From: Humidesulfovibrio sp.
GTDB taxonomy: Bacteria > Desulfobacterota > Desulfovibrionia > Desulfovibrionales > Desulfovibrionaceae
Assembly (NCBI GenBank): GCA_031292175.1
Contig: JARLHQ010000012.1
Span: 1-64,000 of the forward strand
Direction: 5' to 3'
Length of the DNA: 64,000 nt
Position numbers and translations under genes: made by a program. Of this stretch, positions 1 to 7,368 are shown in pieces (positions within the stretch are counted from its first letter, which is position 1; every line of letters begins with the position of its first letter). The notes beneath the pieces are model-generated. The model did not search any database, had not been told where the DNA came from, and was given only the letters and a program-made list of their open reading frames with translations.

Positions 1-44
1 CCCCATGAGTCCCTCGGGGACATGCCGCCAGTGGAATTTGCCGC

Positions 45-76
45 CCGGAGGGCAGGGGGTACCCCCTGCCCTCCGG
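45..76. repeat. 32-bp perfect palindrome
   Basis: The 16-base arm beginning CCGGAGGGCAGG is followed immediately by its exact reverse complement, giving a perfect inverted repeat with no spacer. A second small hairpin (GTCCC, loop TCG, GGGAC) sits just to the left at 9-21. The pattern resembles the intergenic hairpin repeats or terminators common in high-GC genomes; no downstream T-tract is seen, so a terminator role is uncertain. Confidence 0.6.
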
Positions 77-160
77 CTACCCCAAAACCTCCAACCCAGA
101 GTCTCTACTCATAGCTGGCCCTAAAACAGGGGACTTTACAAGCTTAGAGCTTCAACGATT

Positions 161-192
161 AACCCCGGATGTCGTGTCCGGGGTTGTCTTTT
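161..192 (+). terminator. Rho-independent terminator
   Basis: Arms AACCCCGGA (161-169) and TCCGGGGTT (177-185) form a 9-bp stem with a 7-base loop, followed by GTCTTTT. It would end transcription entering from the left edge before the retron region. No complete gene for it to serve lies inside the window. Confidence 0.7.
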
Positions 193-228
193 GTGGTTCG
201 TTGACATCTGGGGTAACAGCGCGCCAAC

Positions 229-645
229 ATGGTGTTGCATGAGGCCACCACGAATCAGCGGGAAGCCGTTGCGGAGGCGCGAGCAGCCCCAACGCTTTGG
301 GGCGCTTACCGCGAAGCTGGCTTGACCTGCACTTTTGTCATGTTGGCCGGGTACGCCCTGACTCAATCCCTCAAGGCGGACCGTGAGCGAGTAGTCAACT
401 TCGGAGTTGCCCTGCGGGCGCAAGCGAAAGGGAAAATATTTGGCCGGATAACGCTTTTAGCACCGCATTGGAACGTGCTGCCGCACTTGGTTGCCGAGGG
501 CTGGATAACGGCCCTGGCCAAGGAGGCGGAGAGGGGCGGGGCGTTCCTGGAGGCGGCGAAACTCTTGGACGAGACACACGCGGACGAAATGTTAGCAAAG
601 TCCAAGCGGAGGAAATACGACTCGGCGAATTTTGGACAACTGTAA
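229..645 (+). CDS. hypothetical protein next to the retron
   Basis: This 138-residue frame starts at ATG, with an in-frame stop 15 bases upstream, and has no obvious Shine-Dalgarno sequence. The product looks soluble and helical, with a lysine/arginine-rich C-terminal end (KSKRRK). Codon use is mixed, less GC-biased than the chromosomal genes further right but not as AT-rich as the reverse transcriptase gene. I do not recognise a family. It could be a chromosomal gene at the edge of the insert, a passenger of the same mobile segment, or a spurious frame. The 200 bases between it and the predicted retron RNA contain no further gene. Confidence 0.4.
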   Translation: MVLHEATTNQREAVAEARAAPTLWGAYREAGLTCTFVMLAGYALTQSLKADRERVVNFGVALRAQAKGKIFGRITLLAPHWNVLPHLVAEGWITALAKEAERGGAFLEAAKLLDETHADEMLAKSKRRKYDSANFGQL

Positions 646-846
646 ATATTGCGTCATGCGTGGAGTGCTATGGACGGGGAAAATGGTTAGACGCAGTATC
701 AGCTCACGGCAGGGCCAGTGCAGGCGAAAAAACGTTTTGGAAAACGAACCCCATGCACTCGAAAGTCAAGCTAAATTGGGTTTGTTAAAATCCGCGTACG
801 TGAGGACCTGTCGTGTCGAAAGGCTGATCAAATCACGCGTCTTATG

Positions 847-1034
847 GCGATGCGCAAAGTGCCTTGCCTATCAACCCAAGCGCGGGTAATGATTGGATTG
901 GGCATCTGCCGAAGGTAGGTTGTTTTTTGTCGCTGTTACCGGCGATGACTATTGAACGGTTGGGGAGATGGCTTCCCGGTTCACTCTTGGTAATAAAGTT
1001 GTTCGGTTCTCCGAGTGACGACTTCCGCATTCGC
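847..1034 (+). ncRNA. predicted retron msr-msd RNA
   Basis: This is the non-coding stretch just upstream of the reverse transcriptase gene, where retron RNAs lie. Its ends can pair: GCGATGCG (847-854) with CGCATTCGC (1026-1034, one bulged T), then AAGT (857-860) with ACTT (1021-1024). I read these as the a1/a2 arms. Inside, several hairpins can form: TCA-ACCC with GGGT-TGA at 871-892 (loop contains AGC), a GAA-loop hairpin at 904-920, TCGC/GCGA at 930-945, GAAC...GTTC with an inner GGGA/TCCC at 954-982, and TCACTC/GAGTGA at 981-1018. The last two would suit the reverse-transcribed msd part. The fold was done by eye; the branching guanosine and exact ends are not established. Confidence 0.5.
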
Positions 1035-1083
1035 AGCAGGTTGGAATTACTAGGCAGGTGCCCCCTTTTTAACGGGATAGAAT

Positions 1084-2940
1084 ATGTCCACGACAATCGA
1101 TGAGTTCAGAGCACTATCGTCTCTTACCGACTTGGCAAAGTTTCTTGGCTTTGAACCAAAAGTGTTAAGCTACGTCCTGTACAAACTGAATGGTGGTCCA
1201 AGCGGGCAATATTTTGAATTTACTATTAAGAAAAGGACCGGAGGCGTAAGGGAAATTGCAACACCAAACACAGTATTAAAGACAATTCAGAAGAGTCTAA
1301 CAGAAAAACTTTACGAAATTTACATGGTAAAGAAATCAGTTCATGGGTTTGTTAGGGAGAGAACGATTCTGACAAATGCCAACGTCCATTCGCGGAAGAA
1401 GTATGTTTTCAATATTGATTTAAAAGATTTTTTTCACTCTATCCATTTCGGCAGAATCGTTGGGTTGTTGACAGCAAGGCCATACACAATTGATAGAAAG
1501 ATTGCGATCCTCATAGCAAAAATTGCCTGCTATAATGACAGATTGCCACAAGGAGCTCCTTGCTCACCAGTTATTTCAAACATGGTATGTGCATATCTAG
1601 ACAGGCAGCTTTGTGATTTGGCAAAAACCACTGGGTGTTATTATACTAGATATGCAGATGATATAACATTTTCCACAAATCGTTTCGCTTTTCCTAATGA
1701 AATTGCGATCAAGGTTGGCCATGCGTGGGGAGTCGGGAGTGTGCTGGAAGAGACAGTAAATAGAAATGGGTTTGCCATTAATGGTAAAAAAACATCACTG
1801 AGATCTCGTTCAGATCGACAGATGGTGACAGGATTAATTGTAAACGATTATCCAAATATACAGAGAAAACTGTTGAAGCAAGTCAGGGCAATGCTTCATG
1901 ACTGGAAAGTCCATGGTCTCGAAGATGCACAAGGGAATTTTTTGAGTTATTATTCACTACAAAACAATCGGCCGCGAAATGGTGAAGCGCTGTTTTTCGA
2001 TAAAGTAGTTAGAGGGAAAATAGAATACATCAGGCAAATAAGAAGTCACAGAATTGATCTTTTGAACGAGACTGAAAAGCATGAAGCTACGAAAAGCAGA
2101 GTAAGGCAGCCAAAAAGAGAGTTTTACACTATTTTTAGAGATCAATATTATAAATATTTTGAAAGATATGAGCAGCTTGTAATCAGAGATTGCGGGATGC
2201 CCACAATCCTCGGTGAGGGCCAAACAGATTGGATGCATTTTAAGAGTGCACTTTCTTCTTTTCATAAACGCGAAGAATTTTCTGACCTCTACCTTAATAT
2301 TCAGAAGCATAAAGGCTATGCCCCGGGAGGTGTTAGTTATTTGCAGTCATTCTGTCAGGATGCCGACCATCTCTATGTGAAATTTGAGCATCCTGTCATT
2401 TGTGTTTTTGACTGTGATATTCCTAAAATAAACCAAAAGCATATGGAAACACCTGATGGATATTTGTATTACGGAAATAATGTATATTCAATTGTTTTGC
2501 CTGCACCAGCACATAGGGCAACAACATCATTTTCAGTCGAACAGCTGTATACGGATGAGGACTTGCTAAAGGCTGATAAATTTGGACGTAGGATATTCTT
2601 GTCTACGGAGTTTGATGAAAAAACTGGAGAGTTAAAGGCAAATAGGTCAATAAAATTTGGCATAAATGCCCGTAATGGAGCTGAGGGGTCTTCGAAAGAA
2701 GCCCTTTTGGGCAAGGAGAAGGTTATCGACTCTGCCGTTTGCGTTATGGATAATGGTAAGTTAAAGAGCCTTAGTCAATCTAAGAAAGATTTTGCAATTA
2801 ATATCGTCAGAAATGAAACGCCCTTTCAAAATGTCAATTTTGATGCGTTTAAGCCGCTATTCGAGCTGATCCGGAGGGTGTGCCACAGGGGGGATGCTCC
2901 TTCACCTGCATCTTTCTCTTCTTCTACCCGGACCCTATAA
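1084..2940 (+). CDS. retron reverse transcriptase-TOPRIM fusion (Ec67/Eco2-like)
   Basis: The 618-residue protein has a retron-type reverse transcriptase in its first ~330 residues: NIDLKDFF (110-117, first catalytic Asp), LPQGAPCSPVISN (154-166), YTRYADD (187-193, the two catalytic Asp) and VTGLIVND (248-255). The C-terminal half looks like a TOPRIM nuclease domain: a Glu in GEGQTD (377-382) and a DxD in VFDCD (441-445), ending with a KKDFA...FKPLF pattern (568-593). RT-TOPRIM in one chain is the layout of retron Ec67, where RT-made msDNA keeps the toxic nuclease in check until phage infection; that role is inferred here. The gene is strikingly AT-rich compared with all neighbours, which indicates transfer. 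The last ~20 residues (599-618) do not look like family sequence and may be read into chromosomal DNA at the insert edge. Confidence 0.9.
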   Translation: MSTTIDEFRALSSLTDLAKFLGFEPKVLSYVLYKLNGGPSGQYFEFTIKKRTGGVREIATPNTVLKTIQKSLTEKLYEIYMVKKSVHGFVRERTILTNANVHSRKKYVFNIDLKDFFHSIHFGRIVGLLTARPYTIDRKIAILIAKIACYNDRLPQGAPCSPVISNMVCAYLDRQLCDLAKTTGCYYTRYADDITFSTNRFAFPNEIAIKVGHAWGVGSVLEETVNRNGFAINGKKTSLRSRSDRQMVTGLIVNDYPNIQRKLLKQVRAMLHDWKVHGLEDAQGNFLSYYSLQNNRPRNGEALFFDKVVRGKIEYIRQIRSHRIDLLNETEKHEATKSRVRQPKREFYTIFRDQYYKYFERYEQLVIRDCGMPTILGEGQTDWMHFKSALSSFHKREEFSDLYLNIQKHKGYAPGGVSYLQSFCQDADHLYVKFEHPVICVFDCDIPKINQKHMETPDGYLYYGNNVYSIVLPAPAHRATTSFSVEQLYTDEDLLKADKFGRRIFLSTEFDEKTGELKANRSIKFGINARNGAEGSSKEALLGKEKVIDSAVCVMDNGKLKSLSQSKKDFAINIVRNETPFQNVNFDAFKPLFELIRRVCHRGDAPSPASFSSSTRTL

Positions 2941-3222
2941 CACTCACCATCATTGGCGGCACCGTTGCGTACTGAGCGGGGTTGGAATCGGGACGCGATA
3001 GAACGTCAGTTCGCCATGCCGAGAGACACAGCATGATGCAGGTTTGGGCGGGCCACCTGGACGCGCTCCGTGAGGGGGGAAGGTGGTGCCCATGTCCCAC
3101 ACCACAGGATGATAGCGAAACGAAGCCCCGTCCGTCGTAGGTAAAGCCATAGATTTTGAGTCAACCCATGCGGTTTCTGCGCTGTTGCCCAGGCGGTCTC
3201 TGCACAAATTATGGAGAGCGCC
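2941..3222. other. gap between retron gene and DUF374 gene
   Basis: GC-rich again after the AT-rich insert. No frame here has convincing start, ribosome-binding site and composition. A plus-strand frame running through about 2883-2976 ends with a hydrophobic stretch that could be the tail of a gene disrupted by the insert, but the evidence is thin. The ribosome-binding site GGAGAG (3213-3218) of the next gene lies at the right end. Confidence 0.4.
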
Positions 3223-3870
3223 ATGCGCATTGACCCGCATTGGGTGAGCCCCGTCCTGACCCTGTTTTACAGAGCCTGGATCAACAGCCTGCGCTTTGAG
3301 GACAACGGGACGGTTGAACAAATCAAAGCTGCGGTGGCCACGGGGCGACCGGTGATGATGGCGCTCTGGCACTCGGAACTGTTTGCACTCACGGGATACG
3401 GAATGCGCTTTCTACATGGGAGCGCCGCCACCGTGGTCAGCGACAGCCGCGACGGGGAGCTTATCACCCAGGTGCTGGAGCGCATCGGTTACGCCACGGC
3501 GCGAGGCTCAAGCACTCGCGGCGGGCTCAAGGCGCTCATCGCCCTCAAGCGGCATATGGAGAACGGGCGCATCGGCGTCATCACCGTGGACGGTCCCCGC
3601 GGCCCGCGCCATAAGGTGAAGGATGGAGCCGTGTACCTGGCCCACAGTGCTGGAGCGCTGCTGTTTCCCGTCCGTTCTCAGCCGCAACACATGCATGTGT
3701 TTGAGGGTTCCTGGGACCGTTTTCAGTTGCCCTGGCCTTTAACCCGATGCCAAGTACGCTTCGGTCAACCCCTTGAATTTCAGAAGGGAAAAGTCACTCC
3801 GGAGATGCTGGCTCGTGACGGTTTACGCCTGGAAACAGCCATGTACGCCACCTTGCCCCCGGCGGACTGA
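3223..3870 (+). CDS. DUF374 lysophospholipid acyltransferase-family protein
   Basis: A protein of about 215 residues of the DUF374 (PF04028) branch of the LPLAT superfamily. Visible family features are WHSELFAL near residue 52 (the His of the acyltransferase active site), VSDSRDGELI near 75, and VDGPRGPR near 127. Members act at the inner membrane on lipid or lipid A-type acceptors; the substrate here is unknown. The start at 3223 is preferred because GGAGAG lies 4 bases upstream; the in-frame ATG at 3211 would overlap that site. The gene stands alone, with no co-directional neighbour close enough to call an operon. Confidence 0.85.
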   Translation: MRIDPHWVSPVLTLFYRAWINSLRFEDNGTVEQIKAAVATGRPVMMALWHSELFALTGYGMRFLHGSAATVVSDSRDGELITQVLERIGYATARGSSTRGGLKALIALKRHMENGRIGVITVDGPRGPRHKVKDGAVYLAHSAGALLFPVRSQPQHMHVFEGSWDRFQLPWPLTRCQVRFGQPLEFQKGKVTPEMLARDGLRLETAMYATLPPAD

Positions 3871-4227
3871 AGAGGAAGCGTTGATTTTGTGAGCGCCTAA
3901 GGGCGGCCACTTGCCACGTAGACTGGACCTGCTGTGGACCTTCTCTTTTGGCTCTCATGCCTTTTCTTTCCTCTCCTTGCGCCCATTTTCAACGTGGTGG
4001 CCCGTGAAGCTATGGCGCCTGGTGCAAATCGTAACGTGCCCTTGTATCCAAATGGGCTGTGGCGCCGTCTTGTATTTGCTTTCGCAGGGCAAGTCCGAGC
4101 GGGGGCGGCGGACAAATCCCGTCCGGCTCCGGTCCTGGGCAATGGCTACCGGGAGGCTCATTTCTGAAATGTGTAGCAGACATGCACGCGCGGGCGTCTG
4201 GTCTCCGCTGCGGTGGGGATGCGTCCC
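3871..4227. other. gap with only weak frames
   Basis: A GTG-initiated frame at 3934-4167 would give 77 residues with a hydrophobic N-terminus (LLFWLSCLFFPLLAP), but it has no ribosome-binding site and an unremarkable remainder, so I do not call it a gene. No hairpin terminator for the DUF374 gene was found. Confidence 0.3.
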
Positions 4228-4977
4228 ATGCTTTTGGTCGGCACCCCCAGTCACAGCGGAACAGTCAGTTTCGAATATCTGCGCGCATGCGTGCAGATGC
4301 TCGAGCTCTGCCGAGAGGCCGGGGTGGGGGTGGGCTTCCATCACCTCGCATACGAGAGTTTGGTGCCCCGGGCCAGAAACTTCATCGCCAACGAATTCCT
4401 GCGTCAGGAGATATACTCCCATCTGCTTTTCATCGACGCAGACCTGGGCTTCCCGCCAGACGCGGCGCTACGGTACATGCGTTCGGGCAAGGACGTGGTC
4501 TGCGGAATCTATCCGGCGAAACACCTCGACACCGCGCGGCTGCGCGAGATGCCTGATGAACTGACGTGTGCCGAAGCCGTTGCCGCGTCCCTCGCCTACA
4601 CGGTGCAACACCGGGAAGGCAGTGTGGTGCAGGCCGGTTTTGTCCCTGTGGAGTATGCTCCCGCCGGTTTCATGATGATCCGCCGCCAAGTGCTTGCACG
4701 GATGGCGGAAGCCTACCCGCAACTGCGCTACAAGCGGTCTTTCGTCAACTCCGGCAGCGAGCGGCACGACAACTGGGCATTTTTCGATACACAGATCGAT
4801 GCGGAAACCGGGGATTATCTCCCCGAGGATTATGCTTTCTGCAAGCGTTGGACAGCGCTTGGCGGTGAAGTTTGCGCCGATGTCCAGAGCTGTTTCGTCC
4901 ATATGGGGAACTGCGACTACGCGGGAGATTACAAAACGTATCTTCAGTACCACCAGGCCGCACGTGGAAAAGCTTAA
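4228..4977 (+). CDS. GT-A fold glycosyltransferase family protein
   Basis: About 249 residues. The N-terminus MLLVGTPSHSG, the motif LLFIDADLGF around residues 70-80 (DxD, metal and nucleotide-sugar binding) and the later VCGIYPAK are typical of small GT2-like or Anp1-like transferases found in surface-polysaccharide loci. The donor and acceptor cannot be read from sequence. The start at 4228 has GGTGGGG 9 bases upstream; in-frame GTG 4213 and ATG 4219 are alternatives that add five or three residues. No signal peptide or membrane segment is seen, so it should work on the cytoplasmic side. Confidence 0.75.
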   Translation: MLLVGTPSHSGTVSFEYLRACVQMLELCREAGVGVGFHHLAYESLVPRARNFIANEFLRQEIYSHLLFIDADLGFPPDAALRYMRSGKDVVCGIYPAKHLDTARLREMPDELTCAEAVAASLAYTVQHREGSVVQAGFVPVEYAPAGFMMIRRQVLARMAEAYPQLRYKRSFVNSGSERHDNWAFFDTQIDAETGDYLPEDYAFCKRWTALGGEVCADVQSCFVHMGNCDYAGDYKTYLQYHQAARGKA

Positions 4978-5332
4978 TGCACATGCCGCGCCGCACGAGC
5001 CAATAAACGCGACGCGAGGCTCGACAAGCCCAGCAGACTCTTGAACCGGACAAACAACAACATGGAGCAGCTTTTGTGCTTCTTCCGTCAGATCCATTGA
5101 TTGCGTCTCAGCTGAGGGCATCTTGGTCGGCGGAGTTTTTTGCGACGACTCAATATCCTTGGAGCTATCGGAAAATATAGCATGCCTTAACAATCGGGTA
5201 TTGGGAGAAATACTTCGCCATTTATGTAGACGATTGACTTGCGCATAACAGCAGAGCGGGGTAAGCACTCCGCCAAGCCGGATCATGCTCCGGCGGGGTA
5301 TCGTTCGACAAGCCTGTTCGTATGGGGGACGT
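4978..5332. other. intergenic region without recognisable gene
   Basis: Lower GC in its middle third (about 5100-5240) than the flanks. No frame has both a start with ribosome-binding site and protein-like composition. GGGGGA (5324-5329) near the right end is the likely ribosome-binding site of the next gene. Confidence 0.4.
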
Positions 5333-5710
5333 GTGGAGTTAGCGGTTGCGGTCAGCGAAGAGGCGGGGTTTCTGCGCTTTACGCTTTCGGGCGCGTTCCC
5401 GGCGTCACTGCCGGAGGCCATTGATGCCTATGCGGGGATGTACGCGCGGGCGGTTGGTTCGGGCGTTTTTCGTTATTTGCTTGACCTGCGGGGTCTGTGC
5501 CAACGCATGAGCATCCCGGAAATTTTTGAGTTCGCCACCGCGGTTTGTCCCGAGGAAGAGGACCAGACGCGCACTGCGACGTTGGATTCGCCCAGCAATA
5601 TGGTCGCCGCCCGTTTTTTCGAGAACCTGATGCACAGCCGGGGGCGCACCTACCGCCTGTTCACCTGCGAACCCGAGGCTGTGGAGTGGCTGCTTTCCGA
5701 GAAGAGCTGA
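5333..5710 (+). CDS. SpoIIAA/STAS-like domain protein, copy 1
   Basis: About 125 residues from a GTG start preceded by GGGGGA. The layout is that of SpoIIAA-like (STAS/SEC14-type) small proteins: an early strand GFLRFTLSG, a central LLDLRG strand, a helix, then GRTYRLF and a final EAVEWLL helix. The next gene is a clear paralogue sharing the (M/L)SIP-(E/D)-FEF, CPEE and ARFFE(N/S)L blocks. The function is unknown; such domains often act as partner-binding modules. An upstream ATG at 5285 is possible but would add residues with no counterpart in the paralogue. Confidence 0.6.
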   Translation: MELAVAVSEEAGFLRFTLSGAFPASLPEAIDAYAGMYARAVGSGVFRYLLDLRGLCQRMSIPEIFEFATAVCPEEEDQTRTATLDSPSNMVAARFFENLMHSRGRTYRLFTCEPEAVEWLLSEKS

Positions 5711-5796
5711 GTCTGTCGCGCAATTCTGGACTCTTCGCTTGATGTTGGGGCTTGACTTGTGCGGGAAGGCGCCTCGGAAGATGGCGCTGTCCCGGC

Positions 5797-6231
5797 ATGC
5801 TTGCGACGTTTTGTCAATTTGTGCCGGGCATTCGGCTGAGCGGGGTTGAGGGGTTGGAGTTTTCGGCAACGACACGTGAGGAACAGGGGTATCTGCGTCT
5901 GGTGATCACCGGGAAATTGGCGGACGACCTGCCGGGAGCCATTGAGCAGTATGCGCGGCTTTCCGCCATGACCTATCCTTTGGGGCACAAGAGAATTTTG
6001 GTGGACGCGCGCGCGATGGAATCGCGCTTGAGCATTCCCGACACCTTTGAGTTCGTCGGCCTGACCTGCCCCGAGGAGCCCGACGTCTTCCGGCGGGCCG
6101 TGATCGAGCGGCCGGAGCACGTTCATGTCGCGCGTTTTTTTGAGAGCCTGCTGCGTCAGCGCGGGCGCGTGTACCGCGTCTTTTTTGACGAGGCCGAGGC
6201 CCTGGCGTGGCTGTTTTCCGACGAGCCTTGA
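5797..6231 (+). CDS. SpoIIAA/STAS-like domain protein, copy 2
   Basis: About 144 residues, paralogous to the preceding gene over its last 115 or so: GYLRLVITG, ILVDAR, LSIPDTFEF, CPEEPDV, ARFFESL, GRVYRVFFD and EALAWLF align block by block. The start is unsure: ATG 5797, GTG 5821 and TTG 5752 are all in frame and none has a good ribosome-binding site; alignment with copy 1 suggests the folded domain begins near LEFSATTREEQ. It converges on the minus-strand repeat protein only 13 bases downstream. Confidence 0.6.
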   Translation: MLATFCQFVPGIRLSGVEGLEFSATTREEQGYLRLVITGKLADDLPGAIEQYARLSAMTYPLGHKRILVDARAMESRLSIPDTFEFVGLTCPEEPDVFRRAVIERPEHVHVARFFESLLRQRGRVYRVFFDEAEALAWLFSDEP

Positions 6232-6244
6232 GTTCTTCCCCGTG

Positions 6245-7210
6245 CTAGCAGGCGCAGCCCATGTGGCCGAAGGGCGTGGCGAACTGCGCCACGAAAGGCT
6301 CGGTGCGCAGATCCCAATTCTTGTTTGGCAGCGCGGTCCAGGCCTGGTTGGGGCGGGTGCGGATGCGCGTCTCCTCCGGGCCGAACTCCAACTGCATGGG
6401 CACAATCTCATTGTCGCCGTCGCCGCAGAGGCTGTCGCGCAATTCCGGGCAGAAGCTCAGCTCCCGCCCTTGTTCGTCTCCCCCCGGCCGCCCGCAGGCC
6501 AGCACGCGGGTCAGATTGGTGCGCACGCGCTTGACCGGGCCGTCCGGCCAGAATTCCAGAGAGTTTGCATCACCGCTGATGCCCACGGCGTCCAGGTCAT
6601 AGGCCTGGATGCGCCCGGCCGGTGTCGGCACGGCAAGCGGCCGCGCCGGTTCGAGTGAACGCAGGCTGCCGTCCGGCCGGAAGGCCACGCCCACCCGCGC
6701 GGCGAGCACGCCCAGGGGCGTGGGCACGTCCAAGGTCTCGCCGGGCCACAGGGTCAGGCTCAGCAAGGCCCCGTCCGGGGCGAAATACACGTTGATGATC
6801 CGTTTTTCGATGCGTCCCAGGGGGGTGTCGAGCCGCACCGGCTCGGCCAGCAGGCCCTCGTCATCCTGGGTCCAGTAGCCGGAGAGCTTGCCATTCAATG
6901 GGAAGACGCGGCAGAGCGCGCCGTCCGGGTGGAAGGTCAGCAGCTCAGCCATGAGCGCCCCGGCCGGGGTTTCGACGCGGGTGGCCCGCTCCAGTGGAAT
7001 CGCCCGCAGCGCGCCCGTGGGATGGAAGGACAGGGACTGCACCGTGCGGCGGCGCAGGTCGTCGGTGCTGAACTGGGGACTGAGCGCGCCGTACGGCGTG
7101 TCGAGCGTCACCGCGCCCGAGGGCGTGCAGGACATGACCCCTCCATCGGCGAAACGCTCCACAAAACCGGCAAAGGGAATGCTGCCATAGCGCGTGTGCA
7201 AGGTGTTCAT
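6245..7210 (-). CDS. beta-repeat protein with TP-x-G / F-x-PDG repeats
   Basis: 321 residues; ATG at 7210 has GGGGAGG just upstream. The chain is made of irregular repeats in which a TPxGxx segment is followed about 10 residues later by FxPDGxLxxL. At least five units are visible (for example FHPTGALRAI, FHPDGALCRV, FAPDGALLSL, FRPDGSLRSL, FWPDGPVKRV). This recalls YwqK/MORN-type hairpin repeats. There is no signal peptide and no catalytic motif. The C-terminus ends GHMGCAC. I cannot assign a role; it is probably a conserved hypothetical of this lineage. Confidence 0.65.
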   Translation of the reverse strand: MNTLHTRYGSIPFAGFVERFADGGVMSCTPSGAVTLDTPYGALSPQFSTDDLRRRTVQSLSFHPTGALRAIPLERATRVETPAGALMAELLTFHPDGALCRVFPLNGKLSGYWTQDDEGLLAEPVRLDTPLGRIEKRIINVYFAPDGALLSLTLWPGETLDVPTPLGVLAARVGVAFRPDGSLRSLEPARPLAVPTPAGRIQAYDLDAVGISGDANSLEFWPDGPVKRVRTNLTRVLACGRPGGDEQGRELSFCPELRDSLCGDGDNEIVPMQLEFGPEETRIRTRPNQAWTALPNKNWDLRTEPFVAQFATPFGHMGCAC

Positions 7211-7368
7211 GGGCCTCCCCTGGTTGGCAGGGGAAAAGCAAGAACGGGGCCAGAACACGTGGCAAGCGATTTCAGTATGTTGCGTGGCAGCCTTTCGTTA
7301 AACGACACAAAGCGTCGACAAAAACGCAGGTGGCCTACGGAATTGTCGCGGCCAAATGCGTTTGTTTC

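Noticed and set aside
136-423. 95-codon open frame on the minus strand at the left edge
   Set aside because: Runs through the terminator hairpin at 161-192 and has no ribosome-binding site; the opposite-strand frame is more protein-like.
2950-3372. 140-codon open frame on the minus strand
   Set aside because: Overlaps the well-supported DUF374 gene and has low-complexity composition; considered as a transposase remnant but no motif was found.
3934-4167. 77-codon frame with hydrophobic N-terminus
   Set aside because: GTG start without ribosome-binding site, and a non-descript second half; noted only in the gap entry.
4468-5421. 317-codon open frame on the minus strand
   Set aside because: Mostly antisense to the glycosyltransferase gene; its unpaired part (4980-5290) has no start with ribosome-binding site and no recognisable domain.
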